A DNA stretch of 64,000 bases from NCBI RefSeq assembly GCF_024323335.1, contig NC_066585.1, positions 181,740,294 to 181,804,293 of the forward strand. Direction: 5' to 3'. Origin of the DNA: Lathyrus oleraceus (taxonomy: Eukaryota; Streptophyta; Magnoliopsida; Fabales; Fabaceae). This document shows positions 10,491 to 22,106 of this stretch, piece by piece (the first letter of the stretch is position 1; each line of letters starts with the position of its first letter). The position numbers and the translations under genes are program-made. The notes below the pieces were generated by a model. It searched no databases. It had not been told where the DNA came from and saw only the letters and a program-made list of their open reading frames with translations.

Positions 10491-12634
10491 CCTACGAAGG
10501 GACGAAGGACTAGCCTAACCAGATAACAGAGGGAGACACAACTAGGGAGACTAACTCGAGCCTAGATGTTATCATGCAAAATCATCCCTAAGTCAAGGTT
10601 GCTATCTAACTTGCACAGGAAGCAAGCTAAACCTAAAGCACAGGCAATAGCAAAGCAAACAATTACAGATAGCACACACTATATACACACCAAGTGGGGC
10701 TCAAACAAAAGGTTAGGCTGCAAGAGCAAGCCAACTGTATCAGGGTGAGGTTAGCTCTTAACCTTGACATTGAGAGTCAAGGTGAAGCCAGATGAAAGGT
10801 GAGTGAAGATTAGACTTCACAGCTCTTATCCCTGGCCTGGGAGAGCTTTCAGACAAATGAAGTGTGGGTCCAGAAAGTGGGAACCCTTCTACACTTATGA
10901 CACTGACTCAACTGTACAACTGTACAAGGATCTTGGGTTAATGTCCACAATGCATCAACACTAGTTGTGTGAGAAAAGGGACGACTCAACAGAATAGCAG
11001 GAGATGGATTGCACATCTCTTGTGTCTGCCAATTGCCTTATCAAAGGTCTTTTCCTGCTTGGGGACAAAAATAAACAAGCACAAACATTGCCTCTTAAGG
11101 AGGACTTCAGACAGGTGCCTGGCCAAGTAACAGGCCAGGTCTTCCAGACTACATGGAGAAGAGATCATTATACCTCAGTGCTCAAGCTAGCAAGCAATGC
11201 ACAATCAAGTTCACAAAGGAACTATAGCAACTAAGGTACCTGAAATCAATCCAATATAATCAGTACTCAACTCAAACAATAAGCAAACAGACAATGGTCT
11301 ACAGTTAACTATACAGTCAAACAACAGTCAATGCACAAAGGTGCAAGCCATAAGGCCTAAGTACAAGTCTCAATGCCTACAAAACAAACTCAAGTTAGTC
11401 ATAAGCAAGCTATAAACCAACTCCAATTGAGTGCACATCATCAAGCATAAGCAACTGTGCTCTTAACCTGAAACAAAGCTCAAATGTGAGAATACAAACC
11501 ACTAGTACAAGACTAGGGTCAAAATGGGATCAAAAAGTCAAAACAGAACATGAAACTTATCAAAAATCAAGATCAATCAAATAAGAAACAAATCCGAGTG
11601 GTTTCACATTCATATCAACAACCATTCTCATTTCATGAAGCAAAGAGTACAAGGCATGCAATTTAGAACCTCAAAGGACCAAACAGAATGGTTCAATTCA
11701 AATCAACTCACAAACATTTCAATAAATCCCCAAAAAATTCATGGTCAAACAGCATTCATAACATGACAATCATACCAAATTTCAAGTTATTTGGACCAAG
11801 GGAAGCAAGTCAATTAAATTCATAAAGTCAAGCCAAGTTCAAACAAGCTCATACAAGGCATCAAAACATGCATCCACTTCCAGCAATCATAAAACAGCAA
11901 CCAAGCATGATAAACAAATGAAATCAAAGCCATGGCAAACTTCAAGATGTCTATAATACACATGCCAAATTTCAAGTTCATCCAATTAATAACAAGAATT
12001 TCACAAATCAAATAAAAACATGTCTCACAAAAGGTTTACAAATGACTCAACAGCAAAGAAAATCCCAATCAAATAGGAAATGGATTCAAAAATTCCAGAA
12101 AAAATCATGGCCAAACTAGACATCTAGAAGATCCAACATGCAGAACTTCAACTCAGTTCATGTTCATATGGCATGGTATCAAAAATCATGATGTTGCACA
12201 AGAAATGGTGTGACACAAATTGTCACACCTCTAATGATCATGTCATATCTCTCAATCCAGGAATGCAAAAATCACAAATCATATACCAAAATGACCAGGA
12301 ATGAGTCTAGATTATGCATGCAAAATTTCAAGAATTTCTAATTAGGCATCATCATTTCATGAAAGAAAGAGTGAGCAAGGTGCAAGAAATGGTACACTAG
12401 AATAGACCCTAGACATTTTCAAAATCCATCCATGCACAAATTCATTAAAAATGTCCATAAAAAAGTACACAACATGAGGAACACACCAAAAAAAGAATCA
12501 TGAAATTTGGTGGAGTATTTTTTGAGTTATCAATTTTTTAAGATGAAAGAAAATAAAAAAATGAATGAAGGCCAGGCATGTAACATGGAAGCATCACATG
12601 AAGAAATAATACAAGGCCATTGGATTTGGTTGGA

Positions 12635-12710
12635 ACGGGGAATCGAACCCCAGCGCTATTCAAAAGAAGCGCCAACTTAATGAAACACTGCGTTTCATTA
12701 AGTGACGTGT
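12635..12710. other. Pol III B-box match and perfect 12 bp hairpin
   Basis: The minus strand of 12639-12649 reads GGTTCGATTCC, a perfect pol III B-box, inside a T-arm-like GGGGTTCGATTCCCC. Next to it, 12675-12686 and 12692-12703 form a perfect 12 bp inverted repeat (ACTTAATGAAAC / GTTTCATTAAGT, 5 nt loop). No D-arm or full acceptor stem is visible, so this is a tRNA-related remnant at best. Confidence 0.45.
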
Positions 12711-13477
12711 CCTATTCCTACTGGCTTCACGGCTCATAAACGCCCAAACTCATGCAAAGTAACGAGGCAAGGATCCAACGCGAATCTGGAATGGATTTCT
12801 TGACAAACTCATCATGTTCTTCAACATTCTTCCAGACGATGAACACTTTTTCACAGAAATTCACAAATGGCATACCGTTCGACTCGTCTCTCAATGCTCA
12901 ACAACAATCCAAACCTAATTTTCCTTAATTCTCATCATGCTAAACAAATCGATCCAAGAAAGTTTTCACAATCAAACTTCAGATCCTCATAATTTCCTTA
13001 ATACTTCATGAAAATCTTAGATCTAAAGTTCAGAACACTCTATATGCTAAGCTCTATAATAACCACATAAAAATTGCAAGAATTGAATCGATCGAGCTCT
13101 GACCTTAGTGATGATGCAGTTCTTGATTAGCTTGCTTCAAGGCTCCAAAGCGCAAAACAGATGCTGATTGATGCAAGGGAAGATGAATGAAATCAATGCT
13201 TCAGCTCAGTTATGCTTAAACTCGAAGAAATCTCAAAATGCCATGAAAGGTGCAAGGTTCCAACAGTGTTGATTCTTCACGATTTGCCACGATTTCTTCT
13301 TCAACAGATGCTCAATTGTGCATAAATTGATGATTGGAATGGAGAACCTGCAAGAGGAATCAAGATTCGAGGGAAAAAGTTGAAGAAAAGCCTTTGAAGA
13401 TTTGAGAGAATTTGGATGAATTTTAGTTTTGGATCTGAGAAAAATGAATGCTAATGCGATTTTCTGTTAGGATTAGT

Positions 13478-13485
13478 TATTTATA
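13478..13485 (-). promoter_or_regulatory. TATA box of the solo LTR
   Basis: Minus strand GGTATAAATAAC, placed about 1 kb into the LTR, so roughly 3.4 kb of R-U5 follows. Confidence 0.6.
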
Positions 13486-14760
13486 CCATGGCTTAATCAT
13501 TTTGTTAATCAAGTTTAGCCAAATCAAGTGAATTAGTAAAAATGCAATTTCATGTAACTTGGCCAAAATGCCCTTTTCCAAATAGAACCAATGGAACAGT
13601 AAAAATGCATTTGAGGCAAGTCACAAATTCTGTTTAGAAGCTTTTGGAAGTGATTTGGAGTGAAAATCATGTGTATTTTTCAAAATGGCCTTTTTTCCCA
13701 CCAAAATTTAAATTGATCACTTGAAAAATGGACTTTTGATGTGATGATTTTTGATGAAATGTGATGATGGATCATGATAGTACATGTCAAATGTGACTTG
13801 CTTACAAAAGAATCACTCAATTTGGCCAGATGGTTCAAGAGTTATGCCACTTTCAAATTCAACTTTTCCTGAAAATGATTTGATCATAACTTGCCAACCA
13901 CACATGAGAAATGAGTGTTCTTGTACTTTTTGGAAAGGCAAGAGCAAGATCTTCAACTTTCATGTTGGACAAATTTTGATTTGAAGCTTGCTTGATGATG
14001 TAAAGTTTAGGAGAAGACCTTTCCACTTTTGGCAGTTGGAAATTACAGGTCATTACTATTTTTGGAAACTCTTCATCTGACCTCAAATTCTCCAATCTTG
14101 ATCTTTGAAATGTCAAATGAGACTTGTATGGACATGAATGAAGCCTTTCAAACCAACTCCCACCTTCAAATCCATGAATTCAGGCACAGTTGACCACAGT
14201 TGACTTTCTAGGGTTTCAGATGCATCGTGCAATGACTGATGACTTATGAACATCCAATCTTTGGCCAAACCACTTCAAAATGATCCCTAGGTCATATGAA
14301 TTTGTTGAACCAACCCTAGGATTTTGCCTCAATAGAAATTGCACATGCTTGCTTGCTTGACTGATCTCCTGATCACTTGACCTAATTTTGTCTGATGGCT
14401 TGCACTTGGGCAAAGGACAATGCAATGCTATGCAGTGGACTATGTTATGTTAATGACCTAATCATGAAAATGTATGTACAAAATGGTAGGTGCAAATTTG
14501 AGGTGCTACAAAGTGAAGTGAAGTAACAATGTCTGTCAGAATCGGCAAAGAGGTGGTCTTGAAAGAAGAATCCGTCTGGTACGGTGAGAGTCAGTCTGAA
14601 TACCGAAAAAGAATGTTAAATTGGATACCAAAATAAATGGTAACACAGAAATAACCATGGCCTGAATGCCGATCATCAGTCTGAATACTGGAAATGACTT
14701 CAATCTGAACATCGGGAGATATGAGATTATTAATATCGGTCTGAACACCGAGAGGCTGGC

Positions 14761-15112
14761 CTGAATGCCACAAGTTGCGTCGACCTGAACGTCGGAAACT
14801 TCTTCGATCTGAACATCAGAAAATTGGCCTGAATGCCACAAGTTGCATCGACCTGAACGTCGGAAACTTCTTCGATCTGAACATCGGAAAATTGACCTGA
14901 ATGCCACAAGTTGCATCGACCTGAACGTCGGAAACTTCTTCGATCTAAACATCGGAAAACTGGCCTGAACGCCACTTCGGTCTGAATACCGGAAACTGGC
15001 CTGAACGCCATTTCGATCTGAATATCGGAAATTGGCCTGAATGCCACTTCGGTCTGAATACCGGAAAATTGGCCTGAATGCCACTTCGGTCTGAATACCG
15101 GAAAAACTTCAT
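14761..15112. repeat. Tandem repeats in Ogre-A 3' UTR (68 bp and 36-37 bp units)
   Basis: Three 68 bp units start at 14761, 14829 and 14897, each built of three CTGAA-containing subunits (spacing 24, 24, 20). They are followed by 36-37 bp units starting at 14965, 15001, 15037 and 15074. The shared core is CTGAA(T/C)(G/A)(C/T)C with CGGAAA and GGCCTGAATGCCAC. Ogre-B carries single diverged copies of the same motifs (GGCCAGTTTTTCGG, TTCAGACCGAAGTGG) at 29565-29610, so the amplification is specific to this copy. Confidence 0.9.
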
Positions 15113-15389
15113 GCCTGTCAGCATCGGCAGAAATAGGGAAAGATAATAGAGGCGGCGCATGGGCCAATGACACTTGCTGGGGATAACAAAGGTAAGTCAT
15201 GAACAATCTTCAGTCCGAGTACTGGAAACAACTTCTAGCTTATCACTTAGGATACCGAGAATGTTTCATGCTTACATGCGTATGTTTGAATTTTTCAATG
15301 GCGTAATGCTCCATGAAAATGGAAATGCTACGCGATTTGGAAGGATGCAATGCAATATGATTCTACATGCAGGGATGCGAAATGCTGGG

Positions 15390-15975
15390 TAGAATGCCAA
15401 GCTGAGGCAAGGGGATCTGCTGGGGAAATGATCACCATCTTCTGGACCCTGGCAAGGCTGCTGGAGATGCACAGCGCAAAGAATTATGTAGGGAAATGAC
15501 CCGCCACACGGTGTTCTAGCAATGACGAAATGCCGAGATTTAGACTGGGGAGGGAACGACACTGAAAACCTGCTGTTGGGGAAAGCGATAGTGGTTCTGG
15601 AAACCACGATCTGCGAGAGATGACTCAGCAGGGGAAGCAAACACTGATACGGTACCGAGGTTCTGCTTCAAGGAAAGAAAACATGGATCTGGCATTGGGA
15701 TTATCGATCTGGCCTCGAACTCTAAGGAGCAGCCACTTCTACTGGGAAGATATAGTCTGGCACTGTCAACTCCGCTGGGGATATATAGTCTGGCACTGTC
15801 AACTCTATTGGGGAGTGTATGTCCTGAAACAAACGCTTGGGGAAGTACAGTGGTGAGAACCTGCTGGGGATTGAAGAATCCAACACTCTGATCAGCTCTG
15901 CAGGGATAAGACACCGGATTCGTCTGTTGGCGACTTCACTGGGGAAGATATTCACGGTCATCTGCAGGGGATTTT
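15390..15975 (-). other. Zone of primer-tRNA-like motifs in Ogre-A 3' UTR
   Basis: On the minus strand TCCCCAGCAG-like words recur (plus strand GCTGGGGA and one-base variants near 15418, 15577, 15633, 15745, 15773, 15810, 15838, 15863, 15903 and 15940). One copy, AACTCCGCTGGGGATA near 15769, is nearly the element's own PBS. The same type of zone exists in Ogre-B and Ogre-D. Confidence 0.55.
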
Positions 15976-16468
15976 AAGGAAATTCCCCGAGGGTATCTGT
16001 TTTGAATAGACGATCCAAAGCACTTAAAATTTACAGCAATTTTAAATGTTTATTAAGCATGTACCTGTAAAGCCCTTAGTGTCATGATGCAATGTTTATC
16101 AAAAATTTGGACGTCATTTTTGCAAACAAAACAGTAAAATGAAAATGAAAACAGAGATATACTGAATAACATGATTTTATTGATTGAATGGCCTCTGAAT
16201 AGGCATTTACATCAGGAAGCAATCCCTGGAAAGAGGTAATCGCACAAAAGATAAAAACAGAAATTAATCTAACGGCAATGTGAAATGGATTTCTATTGGG
16301 TTCCAATTCTGCTATGACTTGCCCGTCTTCAAGATCCTCCAGATGATCAGCCTTCTGGAAAGGTGATTGGACTGTTTCCTACCTTTTGAAAATTTCCAGT
16401 CATCGACATGAGATGAGATTCAGAACTAACTCAGAACGCAGTCATTCGCTTAATCCCTAACTTTTGCC

Positions 16469-16656
16469 TGGATCGCCCTTTTCGGGTTTTCAATCCACCG
16501 GGATACCCATTTTTGCCTAAGTTGCCTTTTCAGGTTTTCAACTTACCGGGTGTACGATCTTTTCATTTTTAATCCCTAATTTTTGCCCGAACCTTTTCAT
16601 TTTCTTGGTTCGTCGGGATGCCCATTTTTGCCTGGACTATTCTTTTTACTGTCCAG
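16469..16656 (-). other. Tandem 3' UTR hairpins of Ogre-A
   Basis: Four hairpins, in element order. (1) Arms CTGGAC / GTCCAG (16656-16632). (2) CGAACC / GGTTCG (16612-16588). (3) TAAGTTG / CAACTTA with inner CCT-GAAA-AGG (16545-16518). (4) TGGATTG / CGATCCA with inner CCC / GGG (16497-16469). Each is followed by GGCAAAA(A/G) and then a GGGxxxCCC or TTAGGGAT block. They begin a few bases after the integrase stop. Confidence 0.75.
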
Positions 16657-16666
16657 CGGGTCTATT

Positions 16667-17107
16667 TTATGCGAAGTATTTTTTAACTGCGTCTGAGTTC
16701 ACAGGGGAAGTGAAGTTTTCACCATCCATAGTTGCAAGCATTAAGGCCCCACCATCAAAAACCTTGGTGACAATATACGGTCCATCATAGTTAGGAGTCC
16801 ACTTGACCCTGTGATCTGTCTGAGGAGGAAGGATCCTTTTCAACACTAAATCTCCGACTTGGAAACAACGAGGACGCACTTTCTGATCAAAGGCTCTCTT
16901 CATCCGACTCTGATACAACTTCCCATGACAAATGGCTGCCATTCGCTTCTCTTCGATAAGACTCAACTCATTGAACCTTGTCCGAATCCATTCGGCTTCG
17001 TCTAACTTGACATCCAACAGGACTCTTAGAGAAGGAATCTCCACTTCAACAGGTAGGACTGTTTCCATACCATACACCAGGGAGTAAGGGGTTGCCCCAA
17101 TCGACGT
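16667..17107 (-). pseudogene. Integrase C-terminal part of Ogre-A (distal piece)
   Basis: Reads TSIGATPYSLVYGMETVLPVEVEIPSLRVLLDVKLDEAEWIRTRFNELSLIEEKRMAAICHGKLYQSRMKRAFDQKVRPRCFQVGDLVLKRI...NYDGPYIVTKVFDGGALMLATMDGENFTSPVNSDAVKKYFA, then stop. This is the end of the integrase, with a GPY/F-like C-terminal domain that binds DNA during integration. It joins the core piece at 34884 once Ogre-B is removed: the core ends RTSVRT at the target site GACGT and this piece begins in the same GACGT. The frame is open with no visible damage other than the insertion. Confidence 0.9.
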
Positions 17108-18517
17108 TGTAACACCTCAAAATTTGCCCTCCTCTCTTGGGACTAGCATTAACATTGTGCATATCATTTTAGGTCATTAGGCATTGCATATTGCATATCA
17201 TGTGGTTACATTGTGCAAGTCATCTTTCCAAGTCTTGATCAGAGGATGAGGAAGTCTAAGTGCAAGCCTAGGGTTTATTGACTGATCATTGGGCCATCTG
17301 AGGATTGGGCTGTGAATTAGGGTTTTATGATTCTCCAAGGACATTGATCTTCATATTGATTGAATTGATACATCATCATCATCATGGTTGGATGCCATCA
17401 GGAGATTGAAGAAGATTCCTTGAGATTAGGGTTTTGACCACTGGTCAACCCTAATCAGTTGTATTGGGCCAATCAGGGCTGGATCAGGAGATGAGGTTTC
17501 TAATGGTTATGGGGTTCATTTTGTGATTATATGGTGCTTATTGAGGCTAGGGTTGCACCCTTGAGCCATTTCAGTTGAAGATTGGAGCTCAGATTTGATC
17601 TATGCATTGCCAAATTCATCTATCAAATGAAAAGTCAACTGTGGTCAACTGTACATGATCTGATGGATTTGGAGGTGAAAATGAGTTGGATACACTTCAT
17701 TCATGTTGGAACAAGTGTTGAATGACATCTCAAAGCTTAAAAATGAAGAAAATTAAGTCAGGACAAAAAACTGCCAAAAATAGAAAGTGACCTGTAACTG
17801 AAGTTTCCAAAAATGGAAAGTTTTGGACCTCAAGGCCACGTGTCCAAGGAAGCTTCAAATGAAAATTTGTTCAACATGAAAGTTGTAGATCTTGTTCTCA
17901 CCTTTCCAAAAAGTCCAAGAACTTGAAAATCCAATGTATGGTTGGAAAGTTATGGCTCAGTGAAATTCAAAAATGACCCGTAATCAGGAGGCCATAATTT
18001 CCACATGCTTTGTCCAAATTGCAAGTTCTTTATATGCACAAACTCCATTTGACATGTACTTCAAGGGTGCATAATTGGATTTTCCCAAAAATGGCCAAGG
18101 CAGAAAGTCACTTTTCAACTGGACAGCTGAATTGGACCAGGGGCAAAATTGTCCAACTCTCAAAATAATTGGAATTTTTGAATGGGAATTTTTCCAACAC
18201 CTCAGGAATGGCATTTTGAGCTTGTTTGAATCATCACTTTGTGGCCAAAGCATATGGTTTGAGTTTTGGTTTGGAAAATGAAATGGTGAAAATTGGACAT
18301 TTTGCATTCACATGTGAATTTGAGAATGGAGCAACCAATAAGCATGGGACAAGTTTCTATGGTTCACATGTGTCATTTGGAGATTGCATGAGCTGTCAAA
18401 ACAGCTGGCATGAGCTGGCATAGTGTATTTACATTTTTGCCCTTGTTTACAAATTGCCATTTTCACTAACTATGCCAAATTGGTTAATTACATGATTAGT
18501 GATGGATTAGTGCAATG

Positions 18518-18525
18518 TATATAAA
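18518..18525 (+). promoter_or_regulatory. TATA box of Ogre-B 5' LTR
   Basis: TGTATATAAACC. The equivalent in the 3' LTR is CATATAAATTC at 31314-31324. This would drive the genomic RNA from about 18550. Confidence 0.65.
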
Positions 18526-20636
18526 CCAAATCACTTCCTAATCATAACAGAAAATCACTTTTACCAAGATTGGATCTAAAACTTTCCAAATTCTCAAGTT
18601 TTCTCTCAAAATCTCAAGAACACCATAAACACAAAACTTCATCAAACTTCATCGAATCTCAACCAATTTTCGAATTTCTTTTTGGATTGATCTTGTTTCA
18701 TCCTCTTCACCAACTGTTTTCGGTTATTGGAGCATAAAGAGCCATGAACACGACTGTCCAAGTGAAGCATCATCAATGGTGAATTGTGATTTGGCGCGGT
18801 AGAAGCGATTTCCATCGAATCTAAGCTTTGCATCCTACTTCCACAAGCCTATGCTTCATCTGTTTCATTAAATTGAGCGCAAAGATCACCAAGAACAGCG
18901 CTGCACTTCAGGTATTCCAAAAACTCGAATGTCACGGTTTTCCAAATTGTTGTATGCTTTTTGTAGCTTGTTTCGTGTAGATTTCAACGATGCTTCTGGT
19001 TTGTGAAACGGATTAGTGTAGAGAAAGTTATGTTAACTCGAAGCTTTGAATGCAAAACTTAAAACGCTCGATCCGGAATATTTAGGAAGAATTAATTGAA
19101 ATCAAGTTCATATTCATACTCCACGCGGTGAGACGATTCCAACGCATATCCATTTGTTGATTTTGGTTGAGGTTTGATTGAAACCGGTTTTGAGATGGTG
19201 GAGTAGGTACCGCGCGAAGAAGACGATATTTTCTGTCATTTTCACTGTTTGATCTTCATTTTGGTTTGAAAATTCGAATTTAGTGTTTCCCTCCCGCGCC
19301 ATCACTAATTACAAAACTGCCATTGGCAATTTTAATTAATTTATTTAATTCTTAAAAAATCATAAACACATTGAAAAAATCATAAAAAATTGTAGAAAAA
19401 TCAGAAAAATATGGAAATTTTTTCTTTGACTTTGTTGTTGAGTTTAGAATTTGTTTGACCTATTGGTCAAAGTTGTGCTTGGTAAAAATGTTGTTTGGCT
19501 TAGGGTTTTCTAACATGTGTGCATTCTTGCTACATTTTGCCAATTGATCCATGAAATGCTCATATCATAAAATAAATTTGTGCCAATTTTTGTGATGATT
19601 CCTGACTGGTTGATGTTCATTTATATGTAAATTTTGTGGATTTTTGATACCTGGCCATTGAGATGTGAATTTTGGAACTTAGGTGTGACAATGTGTGTCA
19701 CACCTCTTGATGTCAAGTTGTTGGAATTATTTGAGTGACCTATACATGTTGGAATTGATTGAAATTTTGCATGATGCTTAGTTAACATGTTAGGAAGCTA
19801 TGAGAATTTTTGTGGAATTTTACACTGCATTTTCTAATTGATTGTGAATTTTCATTTCTGGTGATTAAATTTGCAAGCTCATGTGACATAGTTTGGTAGA
19901 ATGATTGGGAAATCCTCATATGGTATTGTATGGTCATGAAATTTGGTATGAATGCTGTAGACACATGTTAGGACCTCCCTGTTTTGGTCTCACTCATTTC
20001 TTTTCTGTTTTCATTGAGTTATGAATTTTTGAAGTGGATGTATGCATTGATGTTGTGGTTTGAAGCATGAAAGTGTGACTGTTTTTGTTGATTTTCATTG
20101 ACATGGTTCTATTTGCCCAATTGAGCTCAAATTTGACATGGTAGACCTTGAAGATCCCCTGTTTAGGTGTAATTTATTTGATAATTTTTAGATTTGTTTT
20201 GATGTGGATTTGAATGCAATAATTCTGTTTGTATGCTTGGTGCCTCATTTGGACTAGTTTGCCTTATTTTGTGCATAGCATGAACATGATGGATGATATA
20301 AACATGAGACCAATGATGTTTGCTCTTGTTTGATGTTAATTTGAGATTGATTGGTGGATATCTTGCTGTTTAGGAGTTTTTATTGCCTTTGGACCCTAGG
20401 CTTGGCCTAGTGGTCTTGTTGCTAATATTTGCTTGATTTTTCAGGATCAAAAGCATAATGCACATGGAGAATGAATCAAGTTAAATGCAATTGATGTTGT
20501 TTGATGTTTGTACACTAACATAACATTGTTTTGTAGGTGGTGAAGCTTAGGCTTGAGCTTTGAGCTTGCCTTGTGTTGTGTATTGAGTTGTATAGTTTGT
20601 CTGATTGAACTTGCTGTTTGGTTTTGTCTGTCTGAG

Positions 20637-20662
20637 TACTAACTGTGTTGGATTGTTTCCAG
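20637..20662 (+). promoter_or_regulatory. Candidate splice acceptor in Ogre-B LTR leader
   Basis: TACTAAC, then 18 bases that end in the run TTGTTTCC, then AG|GTAC. Identical in the 3' LTR (33415-33440) and conserved in form in the diverged solo LTR (acceptor near 11240, branch-like TACTGAT). Two more acceptor-like sites lie upstream (TTTTTCAG at 20444, ACTAAC...TTTTGTAG at 20536). Confidence 0.45.
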
Positions 20663-21437
20663 GTACTTTAGTTGCTCAGTTCCTTGTGAACTTTTGCTTT
20701 GCTTTGCTTAAGCAACTTGCATAGAGGTATAACTTTCTAACTTCATGTAGTCTGGAGACCCGGCTGTTACCGGGCCGGGCAAATAAATGTCTGAAGTCCT
20801 CCTTAAGAGGCAATGATTGTGGTTGTTTATTTTTAAGCCCAAGCAGGTGAAAGTCCTTTAAATAAGGCAATTGGTGGAAGGTAGGGGTATGCAGCCTACC
20901 CCCCACTATTCAGTTGAGTCTTCTCCTTGCTCCCATTACATGGTTGTAGCATTGAGATCAAAAGCCCAAGATCCGTTGTGTCAGAGTCATCGAGTATAAA
21001 AGGGTTCCCCTATTCTGGACCCATGCTCATTTGTCAGCTCTCCCTGGTTAGGGATAAGAGCTGTGAGGTCTGATCCTCACTTCATCCCATCATCTGCTTC
21101 ACCTTAGCCTCGTAATGGCAAGGTTAAGAGCAAACACAGCCTGTACAGACGATTGCTTAGGCAGTCAAACCTGATTGATTGAGCCCCCTTGTTTGGCTAT
21201 AGTGCGTGTTATGTGGATATCTGATTGACATGCTTGTTTGAGATACCTGTTCTCATTTGATGATATATGATTGTATGCTTGTGTGCTAGCTTCTTTCCTG
21301 TTAGGTTAGTTTGCTTATGCAAGTAGGATAGAAAACCGAACTTAGGTGAACGATGCATGACAACATTAGGCTCGAGTCTCAGCTCCCTAGTTGTGTGTCT
21401 TTCCCCGGTTTCTGGTTAGCAATTTAGTCCCTTTCAG

Positions 21438-21510
21438 GGGAACTACATCGCCCTGATCCTTGTTCCAGACAAGGTATGTAGGCAGGTGGTCGTGCGAGAC
21501 CACTCCGGGC
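21438..21510 (+). other. Double-hairpin module 1, Ogre-B 5' LTR
   Basis: GGGAACTACATCGCCCTGAT, hairpin 1 (arms CCTTGT / ACAAGG, loop TCCAG), linker TATGTAGGCA, hairpin 2 (arms GTGGTC / GACCAC, loop GTGCGA), then TCCGGGC. In the 3' LTR the arms of hairpin 1 are CCTCGT / ACGAGG, a compensated change. Confidence 0.7.
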
Positions 21511-21727
21511 AACCTTTTTCTTTTTTGCGTGTGTTTGCTTGTTATCTGACTGTGTGTTTTGGCTCGGATGCCGACGTAAGCCCAGTAATTGGCAGTCGGG
21601 CTCCACGTTTGCCGTTCTGAGTGTGTTTTGGTTCGGATGCCGACGTAATTCCATCCAGTGGTTGTCGGGCTCCATGTTTGCCACTCTTGCTTGTTTGTGT
21701 TGTTTTGTGTTGTTTGGCGTGCGTAAG

Positions 21728-21798
21728 CCGAACTACAGAGGCTCTGATTCTTGTTCCAGACAAGATATGTAGGCATAAGGTGCGATACCTTATCGAGC
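21728..21798 (+). other. Double-hairpin module 2, Ogre-B 5' LTR
   Basis: CCGAACTACAGAGGCTCTGAT, hairpin 1 (arms TCTTGT / ACAAGA, loop TCCAG), linker TATGTAGGCA, hairpin 2 (arms ATAAGGT / ACCTTAT, loop GCGAT), then CGAGC. Confidence 0.75.
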
Positions 21799-21879
21799 TC
21801 CCTTCTCTTAACCCCACCTGCGTTCCCCGCGTGTGTGTGTGATGTTTAGCAACCTTTTCTTTATTCTAGGACGTGGATC

Positions 21880-21895
21880 CCTAGGAGTACCTAGG
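21880..21895 (+). other. AGTA-loop hairpin, Ogre-B 5' LTR
   Basis: Arms CCTAGG and CCTAGG around AGTA, between GATCC and ACGTGAGGGGTGCTAATACC. The matching site in the 3' LTR has arms CCGTCG and CGACGG with identical flanks and loop. Confidence 0.8.
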
Positions 21896-22088
21896 ACGTG
21901 AGGGGTGCTAATACCTTCCCCTCGCGTAACCGACTCCCGAACCTTTTCTCTCTGGTCGCGAGACCATGTCTTTCCAGGTTTCTCTGAGCGTTTCCTTTCC
22001 CTATCTTGGGATAAATAACGCGCAGTGGCGACTCTGTGTTGTATTTTATTTTTAGCTCGCCGGTTGATTTTTCGCAAGATGCGACAGC

Positions 22089-22106
22089 TGGCGACTCTGC
22101 TGGGGA
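22089..22106 (+). other. Primer binding site of Ogre-B (tRNA-Arg type)
   Basis: TGGCGACTCTGCTGGGGA, two bases after the LTR end. Ogre elements are known to use this arginine tRNA primer. Identical PBS at 41156-41139 (Ogre-A) and 46342-46359 (Ogre-D). Confidence 0.9.

Larger units (their letters stand above)
9754..14510 (-). mobile_element. Solo LTR of a long-LTR Ogre, inserted in the 3' UTR of Ogre-A
   Basis: 4,757 bp, plus-strand ends TGTCGCATTA and GTGCTACA, flanked by the 5 bp duplication AAGTG (9749-9753 and 14511-14515). No PBS or internal region accompanies it, so it is a solo LTR left by recombination between two LTRs. It resembles the Ogre-B LTR in terminal blocks but is clearly diverged. 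In element orientation (minus) it has a TATA box at 13485-13478, a splice-acceptor-like site near 11240, three double-hairpin modules (10421-10490, 10133-10205, 10045-10116) and the AGTA-loop hairpin (9937-9952). An unusual segment at 12635-12710 holds a pol III B-box match and a perfect 12 bp hairpin. Open frames inside it are not genes. Confidence 0.9.
14511..16666 (-). other. 3' untranslated region of Ogre-A (distal to integrase)
   Basis: No protein is encoded. In element orientation it holds the tandem hairpins right after the integrase stop (16656-16469), a zone with many TCCCCAGC-type motifs (about 15975-15390) that resemble the 3' end of the primer tRNA, and a tandem repeat zone (15112-14761). 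Together with 9641-9748 it forms the 3' UTR. Long frames that are open in several phases at once over 14536-15206 come from the repeats and are not genes. Confidence 0.7.
17108..22086 (+). repeat. 5' LTR of Ogre-B
   Basis: 4,979 bp, TGTAACACCTC...ATGCGACA, bounded by the GACGT duplication and the PBS. TATA at 18518-18525, so U3 is about 1.4 kb and R-U5 about 3.5 kb. It contains splice-acceptor-like sites at 20443, 20535 and 20661 (the last with branch-point sequence TACTAAC at 20637), two double-hairpin modules (21438-21510, 21728-21798) and an AGTA-loop hairpin with arms CCTAGG/CCTAGG (21880-21895). A pair of about 70-80 bp repeats with CGGATGCCGACGTAA and TCGGGCTCCA lies at 21556-21690. Confidence 0.95.

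Noticed and set aside
12639..12660. Functional tRNA gene
   Set aside because: Only a T-arm-like piece is visible; no D-arm, anticodon arm of normal size or matching acceptor 5' half.
14536..15206. Long leftward frames rich in FRSDR/SGIQ repeats, open in three phases
   Set aside because: They are translations of the 68 and 36 bp tandem repeats in the Ogre-A 3' UTR; simultaneous openness in all phases and absence of any domain argue against a gene.
21728..21798. Self-cleaving hammerhead-type ribozyme suggested by CUCUGAU in the hairpin modules
   Set aside because: The CUGANGA...GAAA core and the three-stem layout are not present; the modules are two simple hairpins with a linker.
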